DNA of 35,646 bases, from positions 1 through 35,646 of the forward strand of contig NZ_LR655724.1 of assembly GCF_902168065.1 (NCBI RefSeq), written 5' to 3'. A program made the position numbers and the translations under genes. Numbering within the stretch: the first letter of the stretch is position 1; the number at the start of each line of letters is the position of its first letter. The notes beneath the pieces were generated by a model. That model saw only the letters and a list, made by a program, of their open reading frames with translations, made no database searches and was not told where the DNA came from. This document shows positions 18,374-26,434 of the stretch, in pieces. Source of the DNA: Mycobacterium tilburgii (GTDB lineage: Bacteria; Actinomycetota; Actinomycetes; Mycobacteriales; Mycobacteriaceae).

Positions 18374-19206
18374 TCAGGACTGCCGTAGGCCCGCCGGGCG
18401 TGATCCCGAACGGGAAAGCGATTGCGGCGAAAGCGTGTAGATCCGTTGCTGGGGACGGCCGGACAGCACATAGGTCTGGTTGTCGGCCAGGTGACGGCCC
18501 GCGACGCGGCGGGCGCGATCCACGTCGCCCTCGGCAATCATTTCGGTGAGCTTGATATGTGTGTTGAGCACCGCGCGCCGCTGGGTCAGCGACGGGTAGG
18601 TGCCTTTGGCCGCACTCTCGTCGGCCCACTGGCGTTCATGGCTTTTCCACAACGTCTCCAGGCTGCACACCACCGCGATGATGGTGTGATTGCCGCAGCC
18701 CTGAACGATGAGATCGTGGAACTGGCAGCCGATTTCGGTGAACAACCGGCCGTCGTCGAGTTCTCGGCCATGGAGTCGTTGATCTGTTTGAGTTGCGGTA
18801 CCAGGGTGTCGGCCCGGTCGCGACGTTGGGCCGCCAGCGCGGCGCAGGCGGGCTCGAGTTCCTGCAACGCCATACCCAGATCGGCGACCTCAACGGATTC
18901 ACTTTGCAGCAACAGGCCGAGCATGTAGGCGGCGCTGGTCTTCGCCGGCGCGTGCACGATGGCGCCGCCGCGGTTACCCCGTCGCACCGACACCAGTCCC
19001 TCGGTCTCCAGGATGCGCAGCGCTTCACGCAGCGAGATCAGGCTGACGTTGAACTGTTCGACCAGCACCTCCTGGCGCGGCAGCAGATCGCCGTCGGCGA
19101 GCTCGCCGTCGATGATCTGGCGACGCAACTCGTCGGCTACGATTTCGGCAATCCTTGGCGCCGACAATCGGCGACGGGCGTCGGGACCCATTCCCAGGGT
19201 GGTCAT
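18374..19206 (-). pseudogene. FadR-subfamily GntR transcription regulator with one frameshift
   Basis: A GntR regulator starting at ATG 19206. Residues 15-80 form the winged helix (IAEIVADELRRQIIDGELAD, then SLREALRILETEGLVSVRRG). The effector domain starts around LGLLLQSESVEVADLGMALQ. The frame shifts once near 18768: the original GRLFTEIGCQFHDLIVQGCG is in the next frame and continues to RRVAGRHLADNQTYVLSGRP with the expected FCD-domain helices. The whole domain is otherwise readable, so the loss looks recent, or the indel is a sequence error. Such regulators usually control neighbouring acyl-CoA or oxidoreductase genes, here also broken. Two direct repeats lie 60-110 bp upstream of its start. 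Confidence 0.85.
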
Positions 19207-19267
19207 ACAGTCCTCGCAGGAGCAGCGGGAAGAGCGGCGCGATCAGGGCCCGCGCACTCTGTTAGCT

Positions 19268-19318
19268 TAGCTATTTTAGCAGGAATCATATAATTAGCTA
19301 TTTTAGCAGGAATCGTAT
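19268..19318. repeat. Two direct repeats upstream of the GntR gene (24 bp, 27-bp period)
   Basis: The core TAGCTATTTTAGCAGGAATC occurs at 19268-19287 and again at 19295-19314, each followed by RTAT, so the match is about 24 bp with a single A/G difference. The unit is AT-rich for this genome. It lies between the GntR gene (minus) and a CoA-transferase fragment (plus), a normal place for operators of an autoregulated GntR protein. Function is inferred. Confidence 0.6.
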
Positions 19319-19378
19319 AAATAGCATCTCTGATCGCGTGTCGGTCGGAAGGGCGGATGCAATTGACCTAGGGGTCCG

Positions 19379-19520
19379 GTGACCGAGCGACGCCGCTGCA
19401 CGGATTGCGCGTCGTGGAGGTCAGCAATCGGATAGCCGGTGGCTACGCCGGTAAGTTGCTGATCGACGGCGGAGCGCAAGTTCGCAAAATTTAACCGCCG
19501 CAAGGAGATTGGATGCGTCG
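19379..19520 (+). pseudogene. CaiB/BaiF-type CoA-transferase N-terminal fragment
   Basis: About 45 residues of a family III CoA-transferase: LHGLRVVEVSNRIAGGYAGK, then LLIDGGAQVRKI, a stop, then PPQGDWMRR. The TAA at about 19493 replaces the expected Glu codon of the usual KIEPP motif, a likely GAA to TAA change. The GTG at 19379 is out of frame with the body, so a frameshift lies near the start as well. The match ends near 19520, where antisense LysR coding DNA begins. Only a tenth of the enzyme is left. Confidence 0.72.
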
Positions 19521-19796
19521 GGCCCGAAGCCCCTCCGCGACGCTCAGCAGCTTGTCGATGTCGACCAGAATCTGGCGCGCCCAATGCGCCAGCACCGTTC
19601 CTTGCGCCGTCAGAGTCGAACCGTTGGGGCTGCGCTCGACGAGTGGCAGCGCGAACCGGCGCTCCAGCCCCTTGATCGCGCGGCTGGCATTCGGCTGCGA
19701 CATCTGCACCGAACGTGCGGCGGCGCTGAGACTTCCGTGATCGTCGACACCAACAAGCAGTTGCAGCGCTTCAAAAGCGGGTAGTCGCACCGACAT
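19521..19796 (-). pseudogene. LysR-family regulator, N-terminal DNA-binding domain only
   Basis: The minus-strand start at 19796 encodes FEALQLLVGVDDHGSLSAAA, then RSVQMSQPNASRAIKGLERR, the typical LysR helix-turn-helix, and continues through LTAQGTVLAHWARQILVDID to about residue 90. It then runs into the CoA-transferase fragment and stops at 19491. A normal LysR protein has about 300 residues, so the whole effector domain is missing. It diverges from a YeiH-like gene across a repeat-rich spacer, the usual arrangement of a LysR regulator and its YeiH-type target. Confidence 0.85.
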
Positions 19797-19802
19797 ACAC
19801 GT

Positions 19803-19844
19803 AACTATATGACCGTCATTCCGAACTATATGACCGTCATTCCG
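19803..19844. repeat. Perfect 21-bp tandem repeat in the lysR-yeiH spacer
   Basis: A 21-bp unit, beginning AACTATATGACC and ending GTCATTCCG, occurs at 19803-19823 and exactly again at 19824-19844. Two helical turns separate the copies. The 3' part ATTCCG (19839-19844) also forms an inverted pair with CGGAAT at 19867-19872 within TGACGGAAT. Tandem and inverted sites in a divergent spacer are typical of LysR-type binding. Function is inferred. Confidence 0.75.
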
Positions 19845-19863
19845 ATTAGATATGCATTTTGAT

Positions 19864-19929
19864 ATGACGGAATATCCGTTTGACGGCTACCTCGTCCGTG
19901 GCTGGTGGGCCACCGTTGAAGCATGGTAA
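19864..19929 (+). CDS. Possible 21-residue upstream peptide overlapping the yeiH-like start
   Basis: ATG 19864 opens a 21-codon frame rich in aromatic residues (ending GWWATVEAW) whose TAA at 19927 overlaps the ATG 19923 of the probable original yeiH start. The overlap would allow translational coupling. There is no clear Shine-Dalgarno site, and the frame could be fortuitous. Confidence 0.25.
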   Translation: MTEYPFDGYLVRGWWATVEAW

Positions 19930-20977
19930 GTTCACTGGGCTAGCAACACACACGCAACGCCTCGCGGGCGGCCACATCGTCTCGGCGAGACGGAAACCCG
20001 GTTCCGGTCGGGACCGGCGTTGCGCTGTGCGCGTTTGCGACCGCGGCGGCGTTGGGGTCAACCACTGGTTGCCCACGGTGAGTCCGCTGTTGATCGCGAT
20101 CGTGCTCGGAGCGGTGGCGGCGAACGTCGCACCGTTGCCGCATTGGTTGCACCCCGGACTGCAGTTCTCGGCTAAACGATTGCTGCGCATCGGGGTCGCG
20201 ATGTTCGGTCTGCAGCTGGTGCTGAGCGACATCCTGCATTTGGGCTACGGCGTCATTATCGTCGTCGTCGCCATTGTGGGTCTGGGCGTCACCGGCACGA
20301 TGTATGCGTGCAAATTGCTGGGCCTGACCTGGACACAGCGACTGCTGATCAGCTGTGGATTCTCGATCTGTGACGCCGCGGCGGTGGCCGCAGTCGACGG
20401 CGTGATCCAGGCCGAGGACAACGAGGACGTTCCCACCGCCGTGACGTTGGTGGTGATCTGCGGAACGCTGATGATCCCGCTCATTCCCGCGTTGGCGCAT
20501 GCGCTGCGGCGGTCCGAGCTGGCTGCCGGCGTATGGGCGGGCGGGTCGATTCACGAAGTCGCGCAGGTGATTGCCGCCGTGGCCACGATGGGCGGCGGCG
20601 AGCTCGGAGTGGCGGTCGTGGTGAAGTTGGCGCGGATGCTGATGCTCGCACCGGTGATGGCGGTGCTCAGCGTTCGGCAGCGCCGGATCACCGGGACCGG
20701 AACCGGCATCACGCGTCCCCCCTTGGTGCCGCTTTTCGTTCTAGCGTTCATGGTCTGTGTCGGCGTGCGCTCCGCCGACGTCGTCCCCGCGCACCTGCTG
20801 CAGTACGCGAAAGTCGTCCAGGGCACCCTGTTCACCGCGGCGATGTTCGTACTGGGCACAAGCGTGCATGCGTCCGTCTTCAAGAAGGTCGGTCCCCGCC
20901 CGTTCGTCCTGGCGATCGTCTCCACCGTGTGGATCGCCGCCGTCGCCCTGATCGGGGTCATGCTCGCCTCCCGGTGA
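19923..20977 (+). pseudogene. YeiH-like (UPF0324) membrane protein with a damaged N-terminus
   Basis: The body from about 20060 is an intact polytopic UPF0324 protein of about 305 residues. It shows family hallmarks: FSAKRLLRIGVAMFGLQLVL, SCGFSICDAAAVAAVDGVIQ, the GSIHEVAQVIAA motif and MLMLAPVMAVLSVRQRR. The probable original start is ATG 19923. In that frame a TAG occurs at 19941, and then the first TM helix (GTGVALCAFATAAALG) must shift frame near 20055, within a run of G, to reach VNHWLPTVSPLLIAIVLG. A TTG at 19880 reads through to the body in one frame but gives a basic, non-membrane N-terminus, so a variant protein lacking TM1 cannot be excluded. YeiH proteins are putative transporters, sometimes linked to sulfur compounds. 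Confidence 0.75.
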
Positions 20978-21051
20978 CGGGTGGGATCTGCCGCCTGCCT
21001 GACAAACGGTGGGAGAATGGGCGAAGACGTCACCCCGCCCGCGACACGCAA

Positions 21052-21099
21052 ACACAACTTCTTGTGTTGCCACAGGTTGTCGGACACCAGGGGTAGTGT
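21052..21099. promoter_or_regulatory. Pair of NrdR boxes upstream of nrdF2
   Basis: Two 16-bp palindromic sites, ACACAACTTCTTGTGT at 21052-21067 and ACACCAGGGGTAGTGT at 21084-21099, match the ACAC...GTGT form of the NrdR box. Their starts are 32 bp apart, three helical turns, which is the usual spacing for cooperative NrdR binding upstream of ribonucleotide reductase genes. They end 50 bp before the nrdF2 start. NrdR would repress the gene when dATP is abundant. Confidence 0.85.
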
Positions 21100-21137
21100 T
21101 TAGAGCCTGAAGCCACTGTAGGCAAATCGGCAGGTGA

Positions 21138-22124
<987 letters not shown>

Positions 22125-22212
22125 ACCTGCTGTTCATGTCCTTATCGCTGTTTTAGACCTCGTGCTTCACCGAATTTGTCCTGCTGGTCAGGTTGGAGCT
22201 TGTGCGGACACC

Positions 22213-22231
22213 GTGCCCACTTTCTGCCCAC
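22213..22231. repeat. Left copy of an imperfect 19-bp repeat flanking the island
   Basis: GTGCCCACTTTCTGCCCAC at 22213-22231 matches 16 of 19 bases of GTGCCGACATTTTGCCCAC at 25253-25271, in the same orientation. It contains two TGCCCAC units spaced by TTTC. The two copies bracket the integrase, ImmA, antitoxin and membrane-protein remnants, so they may be attachment or integrase arm sites. This is inference. Confidence 0.4.
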
Positions 22232-22242
22232 ATTTGACAAAG

Positions 22243-22263
22243 GGCCCGCGGCTAAGCCGGGCC
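22243..22263 (+). terminator. GC-rich hairpin after nrdF2, possible terminator
   Basis: GGCCC (22243-22247) pairs with GGGCC (22259-22263), and GGC (22250-22252) pairs with GCC (22256-22258) around a TAA loop, with a two-base bulge. There is no U-tract, as is common for mycobacterial hairpins. It lies about 120 bp after the nrdF2 stop. Confidence 0.45.
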
Positions 22264-22348
22264 GACCCGCCGTGTTAGATGTCCAGTTTTGACACCTCGT
22301 TCGTGGTAGATTTTGTAGACATCCTCATTTACGAGAGAGAAACTTGCA

Positions 22349-22384
22349 GTGACCGAACCTCTGTTGGTGAACCCCTGGTTATGA
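22349..22384 (+). other. Start-like segment at the left edge of the island
   Basis: A GTG at 22349 preceded by GAGAGAGAAA opens an 11-codon frame (TEPLLVNPWL then TGA). The DNA upstream (TTGACA near 22292) could hold a promoter. The frame runs into the ImmA remnant, so it may be the start of a truncated phage gene. I cannot name it. Confidence 0.2.
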
Positions 22385-22876
22385 ATGGTGAACATGAGTG
22401 CCCTCAAGGTCATGAGGCTGAGCGTTAGGCGAATGACTTCGCCAGCGTGTTTCTGATGCCGCGGGGTAGATTCTGGCCGCTGGATTATTTGGTGCTACCG
22501 TGGACGACGTAATCCGGGCGAAGAGCAAGTGGCATGTCTCGGCCATGGCGCTTGCGAGACGACTCAATTCACTCAACCTTTTGACTGACTGGGGATACCG
22601 CTCGGTGTGTATTGAGTTGAGTAAGCGTGATTTTCGTCCGAACCAGGTTCGCAAATCCCTAAAGAATCGTCTCAGCTCCTCAGGAAGGTAATGGCAGCGT
22701 TGCGAACTGTCAATTTGACGACGCGAAAGATGGCAGCACAATTCGGTCTGCCGCTGTCGGAATTCAACAGTTATGTGTCCGGATTAGTTGTCGTGGCAGA
22801 GGGCGGTTTTGGTCCGGGCGGCGCGACTGATATTACTGCCAGGCCTAAGCTTCAAGTGATCCGGGGGGACTGCTAG
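22373..22876 (+). pseudogene. ImmA/IrrE-family metallopeptidase, C-terminal remnant
   Basis: ImmA/IrrE peptidases cleave phage-type repressors and sit beside the immunity region of integrative elements. The remnant begins just after the metal-binding HExxH, with MNGEHECPQGHEAER, a TAG at about 22428 replacing the usual Gln, then ANDFASVFLMPRG, the family FLMP motif. After a frameshift near 22490 it continues as VIRAKSKWHVSAMALARRLN and LLTDWGYRSVCIELSKRDFR, the typical WHVSAMA / DWxYRxxCIELS region. After a further shift near 22690 it ends with RKMAAQFGLPLSEFNSYVSG and a tail to 22876. The order and motifs are convincing; the zinc site and N-terminus are absent. It is convergent with the integrase remnant. 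Confidence 0.72.
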
Positions 22877-23205
22877 TATTTCGACGATTCGAGAGGGTGC
22901 GTCGTTCAGGGTGGTGGCGACCGCCTCGAGGTCGTCGTCGAACGAGCCCGCGTAGATGTCCAAGGAGGGCATCGCCGCCGCGGGCATGCCCCAGCATCTT
23001 CTGGACCGCCTTGACGTTGGCCCCGGCCCTCACTGCAAGGCTGTCGGCGGTATGTCGAGGTCGTGCCGGATGCGGCCGTCTCAGATGTTTCCCGTCATCG
23101 TCGGACCACAGCAGCTCGTCTTGGCCCTGACCCTCGCACTGGCGTGCCAGATACGCCTGTTAGGAACTCAGGGAGCCGGCACGGTGCGGCCGCTGCAGCG
23201 GGAAG
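22860..23205 (-). pseudogene. Phage-type tyrosine integrase, decayed C-terminal catalytic domain
   Basis: The minus strand carries the end of a mycobacterial prophage-type tyrosine recombinase. From upstream to downstream: AYLARQCEGQGQDELLWSDD near 23130-23160, DGKHLRRPHPARPRHTADSL, then VRAGANVKAVQKMLGHA near 23000, and after a frameshift SLDIYAGSFDDDLEAVATTL near 22930. The RHTA and LGHA parts of the catalytic domain and the tyrosine of DIYAG remain, but about 50-60 residues between the DDDG loop and RHT are deleted, and the N-terminal part is missing. It could not catalyse integration. Its presence beside ImmA identifies the region as an old integrated element. Confidence 0.78.
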
Positions 23206-23863
23206 GCGATAATCATTGGATAGGGCCATTGTCGGCGACTACCTTCCGGGCCTGCGGATATACGTACGGGCGTAAAAATGCGAAGCAATGTGTGTGGTTG
23301 CTTCCGCTCTGAATTAGGATCCACGGCGGGCAATCTGTGCCCGTTGATCGGATCATTCGGTAACACTGGGCGCTGCTGAGCACTGCTGAAAGCCTGTCGT
23401 GCCCTCTTCTCGGCGTGGTCTTATACGTTACGTGGTTACGTGCGGGGGAATATTTTTCATCGTCACCGTAGGGGGTGGCCTATTCCGCGTACGCGTTGGA
23501 ATGCATCCGGGACCTAAATCTTCAGCCGTGGACTATCGCCGAACTCATGGAGATCAACGCCGAAGAGCTCAAGAAGTCACAGAGCCCAACGTGTGAAGGG
23601 ATCTTGAAGAGACCGGTCCCGGTCATGTGGCAGCGTGCGGTGTGTCGAAACGACCCCGCCGCTTTTTAGCAGTTTGAGGTGATACCGAAAACTCTCCATC
23701 AAACGCCTGGAACTACGTATCCATATACTCCTGATACTCCTGGGCTACAGACGAGGAAGTCATCGAATCCGATCTTGATGGCGACACGCTGCTGATGGTT
23801 TCCGTAGTTTCCAGCGCATACCTTGCCCGCTTCATCGACCTCCCCGCGTGGACGCTGACTGAA
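23206..23863. other. Lower-GC island interior, no convincing gene
   Basis: About 650 bp with several short frames on both strands. One plus-strand frame at 23475-23669 includes WTIAELMEINAEELKK, which could be the tail of a small helical phage protein, but it has no clear start or family. A plus-strand frame over 23795-23980 lies antisense to the antitoxin end. No toxin gene is recognisable where one would be expected, just downstream of the antitoxin. Confidence 0.4.
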
Positions 23864-24226
23864 TCAGCGCTGCCAGTGCGGACTCCTGTCGAGTTCTCGA
23901 TCGGCCCCGTCAACGTTTGCATCAACACCACCGAAGTCGTCGGCAGCCTCCTGAGCAGTGTAGATTCCGCTCACGTTTGATTCCCCGGTTAGTTGGCTCC
24001 GGACATCAGCATCAAGTTCCTCAAGCGCACGCGCGAGTGTCCGAGATTCGATCCCAGGCTTGTGAGCCAGCGGATAGATCGCGGCGACAAACCGGCCGTG
24101 GCGTGTAACGATCGTCGGCTTTCCCGAACGGTTGATCTTCTCGATCGTGTCGGCCGTGTGCTGGTTCAGTTCCCGCATCGTGTACACCTGGACCTGGTCA
24201 ATGTCGTGGGACACGCCTTGCGTCAT
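23864..24226 (-). CDS. Phd/YefM-family antitoxin, apparently orphan
   Basis: An intact 120-residue protein starting at ATG 24226, preceded by GGAGG at a good distance. Residues 14-55 match the Phd/YefM fold: VYTMRELNQHTADTIEKINR, then SGKPTIVTRHGRFVAAIYPL, the pattern of a swapped-hairpin antitoxin that binds its own promoter. The C-terminal half (ARALEELDADVRSQLTGES and beyond) would form the toxin-neutralising tail; it is longer than the usual 80-90 residues, so the last part may come from a frameshift. No downstream toxin gene is visible. It is probably cargo of the integrated element and diverges from the membrane protein at 24295. Confidence 0.75.
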   Translation of the reverse strand: MTQGVSHDIDQVQVYTMRELNQHTADTIEKINRSGKPTIVTRHGRFVAAIYPLAHKPGIESRTLARALEELDADVRSQLTGESNVSGIYTAQEAADDFGGVDANVDGADRELDRSPHWQR

Positions 24227-24294
24227 CTCTTGGCCTCCAATCCCCCATAGCTTTTGACGCGTTCAAACGAAAACATAGCGCAGAACTACTCCAA

Positions 24295-25178
24295 ATGTAC
24301 TATATTTGTCTGATATCACAGCCGGTAGCTGCAAGCAACGACGCATCTGCCCAGCTAGGAAGCCACTACGGGCCCGCGCTGGAGAACCTCAGATCCACGG
24401 TAAAGTGGCTGGTTGCCGCGGCGGGAGCGGTTGTTGCCTCCATTGTCGCAGGCGCTCAAGTCGTCAACTACTCTGACCGTAACCCGTGGGGCGCCGCCTT
24501 GGCGGCAGTGGCAGTCGTCACCACATTGTCCCCCCCACAATTGTTCTCTTGGTTCGAACGGTCAAGATCCTGACCGTCCCGCGTTGCACGGTTATAGAAC
24601 TCGCCAACGCAGAGATGCCGGCGGGTGCGCTCGATAAAGGCCAAGAGAAGGCGGGCAGATTAGCTCTAGATGTCCTCTGACTTATCGCCCGAAAAACCTA
24701 CTGCTCGGCACCTACGAGACGGTGACCGACTTGCTTAAGGCTTATGACGAGGCCGCGACGGAGGTTCACGACCACCTCAGCGATCTGGTGGCCGTCAGTC
24801 ACTCGACGACCTCCAACAACGGATAGGCACCGTCGAGGAAACCGCTTACTATCGGGACATGTCGAACGCGTATAAGGGCCTATTGCGCCAATTTCGCAAG
24901 GGCGCTGTGGCGTTTATAGCGGCGGTTGTCCTGTTCTCGGTTTCTGGCGTTCTCCCAAACAGCTTCCCGAGAAGCCGTCGAATCCTGTCACCCAACCGAT
25001 CCCCGTTCGCGTTTTCATTACTGACGCGATGCGGCGCCAGCCAACCACCCCTCCCAAATGTCGAGAACGTGCTGACGTAGCGGCGGGAGGCACCCTCACG
25101 AGCGCCACTGTCTTGATGCCCCCGCCGCAGGATGCGCCGCTATGGCGCTTCTTCCACAGTAACCCGGTGCCGTGGTGA
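24295..25178 (+). pseudogene. Three-TM actinobacterial membrane protein, frameshifted, function unknown
   Basis: Five reading-frame segments on the plus strand join into one protein of about 290 residues. Segment 1 from ATG 24295 holds ENLRSTVKWLVAAAGAVVAS and a TM helix. After a shift in the C7 run near 24533 come IVLLVRTVKILTVPRCTVIE and a helical stretch. After a shift near 24683 comes NLLLGTYETVTDLLKAYDEA, and near 24795 RIGTVEETAYYRDMSNAYKG followed by a third helix GAVAFIAAVVLFSVSGVLP. After a shift near 24955 comes a soluble tail with QPIPVRVFITDAMRRQP and AAGGTLTSATVLM, ending at TGA 25178. The layout (two TM, coiled middle, TM, small C-terminal domain) resembles uncharacterised actinobacterial membrane proteins I recall. 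No function is claimed. Confidence 0.65.
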
Positions 25179-25805
25179 TCCCAGCCCCTTGACTAACTGC
25201 CTGCTCTTAGCTGGGTGCCGGGGACTCGCCTTTCACCCTGTACCTGTCCACGGTGCCGACATTTTGCCCACGGTTACAGATAACTAGCATTGAGTTAATG
25301 CGATCGTTTCGTCTGGTTAGATCGGAATTGTCCGCTCGCAAGGTAGCGATGAGAATCACGACCTTATTCTCCGGCTGCGGGTCTGTCCTACCTGATCGGC
25401 AAGACGACCCGAGCCATTCCGAAGTCGTGACGTAGCGACCGCGCGCGGCAGCATGGCATTGAGACGGATTCGGTACCCAAACGGAGTCGACTCGGCAAGA
25501 CGCCTTCATCATCGTGGTAGGCGATAGGACGCTGTTCAACGCCTCACTCACCAAACCGACATTCATGCGTGTGTTACAAACCCTCCGGCCGTCATCTTTC
25601 GCCCAGGGCGCTCGTTGCCAATCGCACTGCACCGCAGTCATTTTCATTTCGACGTTAGAACGGAAGCGCTGGCAACGCCAAGGCCGCAATGCGCAGAGCC
25701 CGGTACCTACAGCGCAGGCTTGGCAGCAAGGGTGTTAGCGCTCCAAGCCCGCGCTACCTTCTCGCCGGTGCGCCGTCGGTCGACGCCGCGGGCAAAATGG
25801 ACGGG
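25179..25805. other. Non-coding or unrecognised stretch right of the island
   Basis: Apart from the 19-bp repeat, I see no supported gene in this 630 bp. Frames on both strands are short and have unremarkable composition. No tRNA-like cloverleaf was found that could explain the insertion point. Confidence 0.4.
25253..25271. repeat. Right copy of the imperfect 19-bp repeat flanking the island
   Basis: GTGCCGACATTTTGCCCAC, 16 of 19 matches to the copy at 22213-22231, same orientation. It lies 75 bp after the last recognisable island gene and may mark the right end of the element. Confidence 0.4.
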
Positions 25806-26311
25806 GTGAGCAATGAGGACCCGGTCGGTGCTGCGGACTTTCGTCGCGCGTTAGCACTTATTCAGCACGGCGAGCGCGGCGACGAGGCGGGCATGCGCGT
25901 GATCGTGCACGACGAGGTCATCCCGGCCGACCGGCTGGCGCAGCTGATCCGGGCTACGGTGTCGATCCTGTGGCAGCTGGTCGCGCAGCTGTGTGAGCCG
26001 TACGAGATCGCCGAGATCGGCGACACGCTGATCTCGGCGTCCGCCGCCGACGAGCTGTATCTGGATCGCGACAACCGGCTGGTGGCCCGCATGGCGATAG
26101 CACAGCATTCCGGAGACACCAGCGTCGAGTACACACCAGCGTCGAGTACGAGGTACTGCGCGATGCCGCCACCGCCCCCGACGGTCTGGTGCGGCTCGCG
26201 CTGACCGCGGCCGGTGTCGTCTCGGCGATGCTGCCTCAGTTGCGCACCGATCCCGGCCGCAAACTGCTCAACAACCTGGCTATTCAGGCGCTGCGTGAGG
26301 AGAACAGCTGA
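25806..26311 (+). pseudogene. Conserved mycobacterial protein (Rv3046c-like) broken by a 17-bp tandem duplication
   Basis: Starts at GTG 25806 (an ATG at 25797 is also in frame). The N-terminal part reads ADFRRALALIQHGERGDEAG and later LADELYLD-like ADELYLDRDNRLVARMAIAQ. The 17-bp unit ACACCAGCGTCGAGTAC is present twice in tandem at 26116-26132 and 26133-26149, shifting the frame. Removing one copy restores one frame from VEYEVLRDAATAPDGLVRLA to LLNNLAIQALREENS and the stop at 26309, giving a protein of about 162 residues. By position between nrdF2 and adhC it corresponds to Rv3046c. Function unknown; no motif seen beyond an alpha-helical, soluble character. Confidence 0.82.
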
Positions 26312-26320
26312 TCCGCCGGA

Positions 26321-26434
26321 TCAGGTCATGCTGCAGAGCTCGCCGGGTGTGCAATCGATGGTGCAGCTCGCGGTCGTGGTGGCCGCAAACGCCAAAACCA
26401 GGGTGACGGCGAGCTTGCTCATCAGACCAGACAT
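26321..26434 (-). CDS. Tiny Cys-rich exported peptide, 37 residues
   Basis: ATG 26434, preceded by GGAG eight bases upstream, opens a 37-codon frame. Residues 1-22 form a classical signal peptide (SKLAVTLVLAFAATTTAS) with a Lys in the n-region. After it comes a short mature part with three cysteines, CTIDCTPGELCSMT. The context TASC before the first Cys is close to, but not, a canonical lipobox. The gene is convergent with the Rv3046c-like gene, with 9 bp between the stops. A second in-frame ATG at codon 5 is also possible. The product could be a small secreted or lipid-anchored peptide; no known function. Confidence 0.62.
   Translation of the reverse strand: MSGLMSKLAVTLVLAFAATTTASCTIDCTPGELCSMT

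Noticed and set aside
22379..22741. 120-codon minus-strand frame opposite the ImmA remnant
   Set aside because: The plus-strand pieces match the ImmA motifs in order; the minus frame has no features.
23710..23745. Short CTCCTGATACTCCTG repetition
   Set aside because: Too short and imperfect to be more than chance.
23795..23980. Plus-strand frame with plausible-looking hydrophobic sequence antisense to the antitoxin end
   Set aside because: No ribosome-binding site or family match, and overlaps the better supported Phd/YefM gene; could be looked at as a missing toxin but unsupported.
25207..25689. 160-codon minus-strand frame right of the island
   Set aside because: No recognisable motif, no good start signal, and unremarkable composition; cannot be supported as a gene.
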